Source of the DNA: Congeria kusceri
Taxonomy: Eukaryota > Mollusca > Bivalvia > Myida > Dreissenidae
Length of the DNA: 64,000 nucleotides
Direction: 5' to 3'
Assembly: GCA_027627225.1 (NCBI GenBank)
Contig: CM051027.1
Span: 82,909,451 to 82,973,450, forward strand
Each line of letters starts with the position of its first letter. Position 1 is the stretch's first letter. The notes beneath the pieces were generated by a model. It did not search any database. It was not told the origin of the DNA and worked only from the letters and a program-made list of their open reading frames with translations. Position numbers and translations under genes: made by a program. This document shows positions 37,616 to 48,200 of this stretch, one piece after another.

Positions 37616-37869
37616 AACTATCATTTTAAACTTCCCCACAGCTATTGTTGCAGAATTAACTTCCATTTTTCGAACTTTACAAGCTTTACCACGTACTCTT
37701 CTTTGTAAGGTAGGTTACCAGTTGAAAATGTGATTTCCGAGTGCATGACTGGATAAAACACGTTAGTCAATCTGCATGTGATTGACATTCGTGAAAACAT
37801 CTACAGGTAGTTTCTGAACATTCTATACACAGAGGATGACGTCACACGTCTAACCTCTGTACTTAACCG

Positions 37870-39268
37870 TAGTGTTGTGCCGATTAATCATTTCGTCGAT
37901 TAATCAACGACTAATAGGTAATGATTAATTAGTCGATTAAGATTTGAGATTAGTCGATTAATTGAAGATATATATGCATGAGTCTTCTTTCTTGAAAAAT
38001 TTCCAATCCCTCTTTTTAACTTGAACAAGTGATCCGATTTATTTATATGTTAGTGACCAAATAATATAATTAAATACCACACATGCACGTATAATTAAAT
38101 TTATTGTTCAATACAATAAAATGTATACATTTATATATTTTAATATAATTTGTATAACTAATATTCGTCTCTAGTGAAGCTGTTATTTCTTGATTACAAA
38201 CAAAGAAGTCCATGATGGCTCCACTCAGTATTGTTAAAGATGGAGATCTTACTTTTCTAAAAGGTTTGAACAAATGTTATAAAATGTAAACATAAAAATA
38301 ATAATATTATGGTCTTCGTATTCATTGGTCTAGCTGATTAGCTGTCATATTTCGTTAGCTGACCATTTTACAATTGCTTATCAAAAAACTAAATAATTGC
38401 CATTAATGAGTAGGGACCCAGGTCATTATTAACCGATAGCAGATCAAATTAAAATAATCGTGAGAAAATCGGTGTTTTTTTTCAGAAAGTTTAAAATTGC
38501 AATAAGTAATAGCACAAGGCACCCCCCCCCCCCCCCCCAGACCACTGACCAAATGGCTTAGATTTAGATCAAAATCGCTTGTTTTATTTTATAATGACAA
38601 CCCTATCCAGGTTCATGTTCTTTACCGATACGCAAATGATACGGGATTGTTCGGTATAATAAAATAAATATTGACTTCCTTGAGGGTGACAGTGCGTCTC
38701 GTCAACCCTCGACAAACACTGTCGACCTCGGCTTAAGCCTCGGCCGACAGTGTTGCCTCCGGTTGACAATACGCACTGTCACCCTCAAGGAAGTCAATAT
38801 TTATATACTTTCACACTCAAACTGAAGTACTGGTCTAGATAGCATGAACAATGAAGTATCCCTGTTGTTTTTTTTGTTGTTTTTTTGTTTTGTTTTTAAA
38901 AATAAATTCTGCATTTTTGTACCCAACACACGATAACGATTTATAGTGTTTGTGTGGTTGCTTAACTTTTCAATAATTCATATATCTGATATGTATCTTG
39001 TCAATAGTCCAGCGCGTTAGTAGGATAATGCAGTTAACAAACTGTATTTACAAAAACATGTCATTTATGCCTATTTCCTTCATAATTGCTATATAAATCA
39101 GACACATATTTATTGCAAAACTCAATAAAACAATATACTAGTAAATCATTGAAACGTTGCAGTATATGGTGTATTTCCTTTACTTTCAAGAATCCTGATT
39201 AATCGGTTATTTAGTCAGAACTTGTTACTGATTTTGGATAAAATTTTGGACGCTGATTAACAACACTA
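37870..39268. mobile_element. hAT-like non-autonomous element
   Basis: Starts TAGTGTTGTGCCGATTAATC and ends GATTAACAACACTA, so short inverted termini TAGTGTTGT. Flanked by CTTAACCG (37862-37869) and CTTAA(A)CCG on the right, fitting an 8-bp duplication as in hAT. Contains a separate foldback element at 38664-38804 and a poly-C run at 38522. No transposase frame. Confidence 0.6.
38664..38804. mobile_element. Foldback (hairpin) element of 141 bp
   Basis: Left arm ATAAATATTGACTTCCTTGA then GGGTGACAGTGCGT; right arm is its near-perfect complement ending GTCAATATTTAT. The centre has a second dyad around CTCGGCTTAAGCCTCGGCC. It would fold into one long stem. Confidence 0.8.
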
Positions 39269-40015
39269 CTTAAACCGCATTATTTCGCCCCGAGAAGCGA
39301 AATGTGCGTACGCAAGAAGTAATCCCGCGTATGAAAGTTGTTTCGATAAATAACTTTATTGATACCATTAATCAGTCTAATACTAGCGTAATATTGACAG
39401 TAGAATATATTTCTGTTAAATACAATACCAGTAGTTTGTGTCTAACGCTGTTTAGCGTGTTTATTATAAAACGATACTTTAACTTTCGTTTTGGGTAAAA
39501 AGGTTAGATACCAGTAAATCCAATTCACATAGGGTCCAATTAAGAAAACTTTCAGATTTCAGTTTGTGCAAGATTAGTATCAGTTTAAAGATGAATGTTT
39601 CCTCTAAAAAGATATAGCGTGTTACTTCCAAGAAAATAAACGCATCTCACCTGAATGCAGACACCAGTAGAAAACAGGGTTTCGGCAGTCATATTTCGAC
39701 AAAAGTCCCATACCACAGTAAACAGACCCCAAAACAGAGGATATTATAAATATCCACACAATATTGCTAAATGCTTTTTATATCAGAAGGAAAACGCTAG
39801 TAATAGGCAATATTTCGAATGTACCACGGAGGTTAAAACACTGATTTACTGGTATCTAACCTCATTGCGAGCCATGTTGAAAAGTGCCACATACCCAAAA
39901 TGTTCAGAGCGTGAGTACAAAGGTCAGTCAGACCGGTGTTGACACAACGAGATTTCAACGCATTTAGAATCGGGCGAGACATCACTTGACTGAATATGTA
40001 TCTAGCAAACTCGGG
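39269..40015. other. No supported feature
   Basis: AT-rich spacer with several short unconvincing frames. No repeat unit or RNA gene recognised. Confidence 0.4.
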
Positions 40016-40300
40016 CCGTCTAGCTCAGTTGGTAGAGCGCTGGACTACAAATCCGAGGATCGCGGGTTTGATTCCCAGCCCGGCCACATAACTTGTGTGG
40101 GGATTGGTCATGAAATTATTTCTACGGCCATTCTGACCCTACCTCTGATTCAAGTAGGGCAGTTGTCAGTTACTGGCATAAGTATGTGCACTTAGTAGTG
40201 GTAAACCAGCTTACCCAGGAAAAGTGTGAGTAGGTTAACTGACCGCCGTTATATGACTGAAATACTGTTGAATACGGCGAAAAATCCAAACAAACAAACA
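40016..40300 (+). repeat. tRNA-derived SINE with conserved core and AAAC tail
   Basis: The head resembles a tRNA (A box TAGCTCAGTTGG, B box GGTTTGATTCC, loop with ACA at the anticodon position). A body with AACCAGCTTACCCAGGAAAA and TATATGACTGAAATACTG follows, and the tail is (AAAC)n. This plan of tRNA head plus shared core is common in molluscan SINEs. Confidence 0.75.
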
Positions 40301-41039
40301 AAATCTAGCAAACTCAAATGTATTCAAAACGACTCGATGATTCACGTGCAATGCTGTTAACATCCCGAGCAGTGAAAGCCTTTTGCACGTTCAACTGTCA
40401 GAAAAGCAATTATTTTCCAATAAATAATAATCATTATTACGCATGTGCCCATTTATCTGTACATCATTAGGGTATTGCACTAGGGCAAGAATATATTTGA
40501 ATATGATTATATGATTTCAATATGAATAAGATATATATAAGTCCATTATAGCATCGAACAATACATTTAATCACGGGATTATTACATTTGTCGTCACTTA
40601 ATATATAGCCCATGTGACAACAGTCATTTTCTTAGTGCTGTTGGTTTAATTACATGTATACAACCAAGTCCTTCTCTTATAGCAGTGAAGCGATCTTCTG
40701 TAGGTTCATACTTGTTGGTAAACAGATTGATTTCGTTCGTGAAATGAGCATAAATATGGTTGTTGCACTTGGACTCCCCATTTTACAATTCCTCAGTTGA
40801 CACGTTGCTGAAAACTGTTTGAGGCTATCAATCTTCTGGCGTTTAAGGGACGAATTTTGATAAATTATTATGTTCTGCAAGTTAAAATTACATTTTTCTA
40901 CACGTGAATATTACGACGCTGAAAGTACTCCATTTGTATTTTGTAAAGGTAACTAATACGTAAACCTTTAATAACGTCATAAAGACAGCTAACAAAAGTT
41001 TGTTTTAAAACATAATCATGTTAACACTATTTAAGATAT

Positions 41040-41404
41040 TATCGCAAACGTACAACGTTAAAAAAAAGAACACTAAAAACAGATAAGCGCCAATTTAAAC
41101 TAGAAATGCACACAAAAAAACAAATGCTCACGTGTTTTTAGGTGTGTACATCAACCGATAAGCAATTTTAGAAGTACAGTACATTATAGAAAACGAAACT
41201 CCTGTTAGTGAACCAAGAATGTTTTCAAACATAGTAATGTGTTAAACAATTCAGGCACCGGACGCAAACCTACAACGTTATAAAAAGAAAATTCAAGGAA
41301 AAAATTGCCCGCGTTATGTCAGGTGTGTACATCAACAGATACGGTATGTAAGAAGTACAGTATACATTATAGAAGACGAAACTCCGGCTAGTGGACCAAG
41401 AAAG
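41040..41404. repeat. Tandem duplication upstream of gene 2 promoter
   Basis: Two ~180-bp diverged copies: CAAACGTACAACGTTA / CAAACCTACAACGTTA, AGGTGTGTACATCAAC, ACATTATAGAA(A/G)ACGAAACTCC and CCAAGAA occur once in each. The second ends about 50 bp before the TATA box. Confidence 0.7.
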
Positions 41405-41450
41405 TAGTGCTACCACGTGACAACATGTCGTCTGATTGACGTTTTATTGT

Positions 41451-41460
41451 TATATAAAAG
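41451..41460 (+). promoter_or_regulatory. TATA box of gene 2
   Basis: TATATAAAAG lies about 730 bp before the start codon. Transcription would begin near 41480. A plausible 5' non-coding exon then runs to a GTATGT donor at 41673 and rejoins at an acceptor (TTTTTAG) ending at 42161, 21 bases before the ATG. The TATA match is clear; the start site and UTR intron are inferred. Confidence 0.5.
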
Positions 41461-41804
41461 CCAGTTTTATAGCGCGATCCGAACAAATCCTTTGTGGTTA
41501 CAAAACAGCCGTAAATTGCGCTTTATCGTAAAAGAAAACTGGACATTGCGTCAAGATTAATCATTTGTGACACAGACAGTGTCCGAGGAATAGTGACCAG
41601 CTGTTCGTTGTAAAAATTTGTAGTTTGAACAGAAATTGGATTTTGAGGTTCCTACGAACTGTAGTTTGTTTGGTATGTTGTGTTCCTGTGGGTTTTGCAG
41701 CGTCTCTTTCTCATACTAATATTTTTAAACAGAAATCATATATATTACACGCATTTATAATTGTCAAAATGTATAAGTATTTGAAATACAAGTGCTTATA
41801 GATA

Positions 41805-41806
<2 letters not shown>

Positions 41807-41847
<41 letters not shown>

Positions 41848-41850
41848 AAT

Positions 41851-41886
<36 letters not shown>
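41807..41886. repeat. (AAT)n and (CAT)n microsatellite in gene 2 5' intron
   Basis: About 45 bp of AAT repeats followed by about 33 bp of CAT repeats. Confidence 0.95.
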
Positions 41887-42182
41887 AATTTTGTTAGAAT
41901 TAATTATGATCTTTTTACATGTTCAGTTCCACTTGAGCAAAATAAAGAAAATGGCTATGTTTTTTAATTAATATGCATTTATACCTGTAGGAGAACGAAT
42001 TAATAATAGCTCGTATTTGTCAGTTATGAAGCCTCCCTGAATTAAAATATTACATTAACGTCCGTCGTTTCGTAAACAAATGAACGCATACCTTTGTGCG
42101 AGTCAGCATAAATGGGCAGGTCGTTTGTTATTTGTTCATATGTTTATATGGTTCTTTTTAGACTAAGAATAACCGGTGGAAA

Positions 42183-42240
42183 ATGGCAGCGTTTCTGAAG
42201 CTGATTTTTGCCCTCGTCGTCGGATTGTCGTGTGTTACGG
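42183..42240 (+). CDS. Gene 2 exon 1: signal peptide
   Basis: ATG at 42183 follows a probable acceptor by 21 bases. Nineteen codons of hydrophobic leader end in ACG-G and a GTGAGA donor, phase 1. The phase and position match exon 1 of gene 1. Confidence 0.8.
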
Positions 42241-45200
42241 GTGAGAATGTACAATTCGTTAATCGCTTGTTATTGAAAGCATATAAGGCGTGTCGTGGGA
42301 AACACGGGCCTGTGGAGACGACACTTGTATGGTATTTTCTGTTTTAAGGAAGTCTCTTCTAAACATAAATCCACTGTAGGTGGAAAGTGTCGTCCCGGAT
42401 GCATTAAGCCCGGGTTTTCCCACGACATGCCTCATATATTATGTAACGCCGTTTGTGTAGCGTTAGTAAGACAATATTTACTTTCTAATGATGTAATGTT
42501 AAAACGGGACGAAAATACTTAAAATCTTACTTCCGAAATGTGTTATGCTTTCCCGTGTATTGTTGCGCGTTTGCGTGTATTGTTGCGAAGTTTCGCGTTA
42601 ACAATATCGAAGGTGATACTGGAACGATGGTAAATATGATTTTTTTTTAAATGTATTGTTGTTCCTGTTCTCCAGCACAATGCCCATGTAAAACTGACAT
42701 CATTGTCCTGGTTCCCGGATCTGACACCGTACCCGGACAAGAGTTCTTCCCCTTTGAAAGGTTTCTTATCAACCTTATCAGCTTCTTCCAAATCGACACC
42801 GACAACGCCAACGTGGGGCTTATTTTGTACGGCCGGGAGGCAGTGCCGATCAGTTGGCCGCAGCCCATGAAGTCTCACAAGCAAATGAACACGCGGATTA
42901 CTTTGATGAGCCAGCGCGCGACGTACGCTCAGCAGATGAGAGGAGGAAATGACGTCGCTTCCGCTATCAACCTTATGCGACGAATGTTCGCCAATCCATC
43001 GGGAAACACTGCCCAGCCGCCTCGTGAAGGCGCAAAACAGATCGGCGTCGTTTTTACCTACGACGGCGTCGAACCGGAATTACGTCAGGCCGTCATTGAC
43101 GCCACCGATGCCGCAAAAGCTGAGGGTATCATCCTGTATGGCGTCGGGAAAGGGAACCCTGGACCCGAGTTTTCCTCCATAGGATCTGACTATTGCAAAT
43201 CGTTTTCAATGGGACGCTTTATTGACGGACTTCCAAGCGTCCTGGCGTTCCTCGGAAGCAGCATCTGCTCGGAAATGGACCCTAACGTCAACGTGACGGA
43301 AGTGAACTGCTTTCCGCGTAAGTAAATGACATTTTACGGAGACTTCTCAGAATGCATCCTAATATTTGAATTGCCAATTTATTATTAATCATTTAAAATT
43401 TTCTAATTTAAAATATGTATCAGTTGAAACTAAAGCATAACAAATTTAACATAATTATAATTGCGCCGACGTTCGCTAAGTATTACATTGCATATAAAGG
43501 ATATGTAATTTATTTATTCATTGGTAATATTGCTTTACACAATTATTGATATATGCAGAAACGACAGCAACGACAGTAACGTAACTGCATTTTCGAGTCA
43601 GAGGCGTTTTTAGTATTTAAAATTTAAAATATCAACAACGGATATTTTCTGAAAATAAATTACGTTTCAATGTATTACTTGCTTCGTTATTAACAAAGTA
43701 TGTTAATCATGGCTAAAGTAGTCTACACTTGTGGTGCATTTTTTAAATATTTTTTTTAGTTTACATAAACCTGTTTATTTAAGCTCTATTGTGTCAAAAC
43801 TAAGGCTTATTAAGACACTTCTTTCGAGTTCGTTTCTTGAGTAGGACCAGTACTTAGTGTTTTATGAGAAAGATCCGTGGAACACTCTGAGTATGGGATC
43901 GAACTAACGATCATTGGCACACTCCGAGTATGGGATCGAACTAACGATCTCCCGGTCGCAAATCGGACACCATATCCATTACACTACTTTGTTGTTTTTG
44001 TGTGTGGTTGTTTATATATATATCCGCTTTATTTTCCCTCAAAATATGAAAACTGATCACCAATTCTTTTTCTTGAACTCTAGAAACCTTCAGCGGCGGT
44101 TAATATTAATGCCTTGAATTAAGTTTCATACATTGAGGTAAACATAATGCGAAGAATATGAAGGTAATTTAGCTCCGCATCAGCAATAGATGCACCTCTA
44201 TAAACAACTTAATGCCTTCAAGAGCTTCGATGGTGACGCGACTAAATTTGAATATTTTCTAATGCAACAATCCATTGATGCGAGAACCACAGAATGCTTT
44301 TTTGACAATTACAAATGCTTTTCATCCTTTATAACGTTTTGTGAATAGAAGCAATGAAATGATTCTGAGATTTACTTTTAAAAACAAACATGTAATTTCC
44401 CACGTGAACAGGAAACAGGAAACACAATGAGGCGTGTCGTGGGAAGTCCGTACAGGCTAATCCGTGACGGCACTTTTCGCCTATAGTGGATTTATGTTTA
44501 GAAGAGACTTACATGAAACAAAAAACACAATATAAGCGGAAAGTGCCGCCCTGGAGTCCGCACAGGCTAATCCGGTACGACAATTTACGCACATGCATTA
44601 AGCCCGGTTTTCCCACGACTCGTCCCAAATAGAATTTGCTCGGTCGATGCGTGTGTTCTAAAGCATCTCAATAAAAAAGCACATTTCGCAAGAAAATCAA
44701 TAAAATCGAGCGTCAAGTGGCAGTTTATTGCATAACCTGCATGTAATAGCCATTAAGCGTGCATTTGCTATGCAATAAATCAGAAAATAATGCTATGCAA
44801 GGAATCAGGTAATAAGTGAAGCTGACGGCTTGTTAATATTCGATGGTAATGTGTGATGTGAGCATTTAAAACTGGGTTTTAAAGAAACAGAAGATGGTGA
44901 CAACACTCCTTGAGGATGCGTAAACAATGCATGTAATGTAACCGTTACGATTGAATACTTTAAACCGATCATGCATCCGAAATTAATTGTTAGTAAATAG
45001 GTTCATTTGCCTTATTCCTTCTTTCTGGCTGAAATGATTTCTGTGAGAAATGAGCCAATACTTCTCCTAAAGCATTTTTCGTTCATCGTTGTTACTAAAT
45101 ATAACAAATGATCTAATATTTGTGTCACTGCAAAATGTAAAGTAAACAAATAGTCGCACACTGAAATAATTGTGAGCACACAGTTGAAGAAGTTTGGATA

Positions 45201-48200
45201 AATTATTTCTCATATACAAACATAAAAATGGAAAATTCGCGTCTTAAGTTATACATTAAGTGCAACATTCAGTTTAAGAGTTACATGTTAAATTAATGCT
45301 TCTTGTTCACGAATGGTAAATAAAGAATTAATTGATAAATATGTGATGTCTCTTCTAAACATAAATCCACTTTAGGCGGAAAGTGTCGTCCCAGAGTAGC
45401 CTACGCACATCCGGGACGACGCTTTACGCAGATGCATTAAGTCCGGGTTTCCCACTACACGCGTCATTTAATGTATTTAAGTTATAACTATGGAGTGTTA
45501 TGAATGTGGACCATGGTTCTTTTGTTTCACTCGTGGCGTAAGTAGCCATTAATCACAGTGATTTCAATAGTTGCAGAATCGGGCGTTTGATGCAAGCTAT
45601 ATGCAATGTACACAATTTTGACTCAAGCATTTAATCCGCCTTGCATCATTTTGAGGCAACTGTTTTCCATTTCGCAACTTCCAAAGCACTAAAAAATTAT
45701 TTTAAACGTGCTTATGGGTGCTGTTCATAATTTTACAAGTTATTAACCCTTATTACAACAAATTACCATTTGCAGATAATTTAACTAACACGAAGAAACA
45801 ACATTCGTGTAATTTGTCTCTTGAAATTTTCTTTTTGACCCCTTGAAGTTTCAAGCCTGGTTTATTTGGACTCCTGGTTTTCAAAATCTACTGAAATCCC
45901 TGATCACGCGGCTAAACGAATATTTTGCTGACGTCGCAGTTGAGAAGCTATTCGGAGGGTTATATTTCGAACACTAAAATCGCCATCTCTTAAACTTCAG
46001 TGCGAACTTGCCGTGTGCCTCTGTCAATATTAGCATTTCATGTTGTAGTAATAACAATTAATATGCGATAATAATTACTGTAAGTGTGTGTCATTTCTTT
46101 TTTCGCATAATGATATAAACTTGTCAGTAATGTCAGTAGGTGATAAGTAACCTGTCAAATGTCATAGTGTAATACTGAAATCGTGTTTGCATAAAATATA
46201 TGAGGCGTGTCGTGGGAAAACCGGGCTAAATGCACCTGCGTAAAGTGTCGTCCCGGAATAGCCTGTGCAGTCCGCACAGGCTAATCCAGGACGGCACTTT
46301 CCGCCTACAGTGGATTTATGTTTGGAAGAGACTTCGTTGAAACAGAAAATACCATAAAAGCGAAAAAAGTCGTCCCGGATTAGCCTGTGCGGGAGTTATG
46401 TAATGAATACAATTTAAAATACTGAAAGAACACTAAGATCCATGTTTGAAACTCGAACGCATGCTTTATTTATAAACATTGTTCATAATTGAATTTCGTA
46501 AACCGTGTGGATGTTTATTACAATAGCGACAATACACGAAATTTAAGCACCATGGTGTTTTCAATAAAAGAGACTAAACATAATGATACAAGATTGTATT
46601 TAAAATAAAATGTAACTCCCTTGCGATGGTAAATAGGCGCAATTTTGATTTGAAGTTAGAATTATTCCGTTTTACATTCCTAAATACAATGGTACATGGA
46701 GCTCTACAAAGCTAATGATTTATAACGATTTCAAAAGTCATTCCAGTACTCTAAAACTTATCAGGTTTATTAAAATAGTTCTTGCAGACCATTGTTCCCC
46801 ACTCTGGGTACACAGGCGATTCTAAAAACAAAAAATGTCTTTTAAAAAGACAATCGGCGTTGACATTAATATTGAGATATGATTTTTACCCTAAACATAA
46901 TACAAGGGGGCCAAGATGATCGGTTACATGGCTTCTCGGACCCCAGATTTTTCGGTCCCAACCTATATAAGAAGTCTTCTCGGACTCCAGCTATTTCGGA
47001 CACCATACGAAAAACTCGGATCCCCAAATTAATTTGTGATTCATTCAATAATTATTAATATTTGTACCGTGAATAAACCGATCATACCGCCCCATGTTTT
47101 CACCAGTGATGCATGAATAACCTAAATAATTTACGTTAACAACATTATTATATAAATTTGTCCGCCAAATATAACAAATTAACAATGTACGAAAATAATT
47201 GCGGGAATTATTGAAAAGTATTTAGTGTCAGACGCGTATAGTTATTCTTAAGTAATATGCCCTACCTTCATCTTGGAAGTTATCTATGCATAATACATAC
47301 ACAAGTCAATGAATCATTTATACTGTTTATCCTCAGGAAAAGCAATCTTCAGAAAACATTCAGTCTACTTGAAATAATGATGACTTCCATTTTTATAACA
47401 CAAATATTACAGTAGACTATGGCGATTTAAAATAATATTCGGTAGGAATATGATGTATCAAGGGTTTCTGTGTATAAATGGCATTGCAAATAATGTATTA
47501 ATGCTACACAAATGAAGTAAAAGTAGCATGAATATCATTTCGACGTATTCCGGGCGAGACTTATTTCACATGTTATTTATTGAAATGTATCTTTTTATAG
47601 ATTGATTAACATCTACTGGAGAAGTTGATAGAAATGTACAATTATTATTGTTTCTTTATAGAACACAGCGCAATTCAATTTCAAATTAACATGCACAGTA
47701 TGTTTATAAACATAAATTCCCCATTTATTGAAATATTCGCTCTTATGTTTCTCTGTACGCTAATTGATGCATGTATATTATAACAGCTATACACCGGCAG
47801 CTCAACGCACGCTATTTTTAGAATGATCGTGTGTTGAACTCGCTTTCTAGAACCGATTGTTATTAACAGAGGGTATACAAAATAGTGGATTAATTCTGGG
47901 AATTAATATAATATTCTATTCATGACATACAATAAGAAAATACGTTCATATTTATGCTCAGTTCTAGAGTATATCTTGAAGATATGTTTATTACTTCATT
48001 TTAACCGCTTATGTAAACAATTATGTAAATTTTTTATCCCCAAAAGTATGCAACAGTTATTGGTATACGTTAAACCATTGTTTGAAGTTTGCATTCCCTA
48101 AAATTAGAAAATTTTGCCCAATTCTATTGGCATTCAAATTTCCCGCTGCATAATTATCGCAAGAAAATCTGGGTCAAATGTGATCTTAGACAGCTACGCC

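Noticed and set aside
40016..40090. Functional tRNA gene
   Set aside because: A and B boxes are present, but the acceptor stem pairs poorly and a SINE body with an AAAC tail follows directly.
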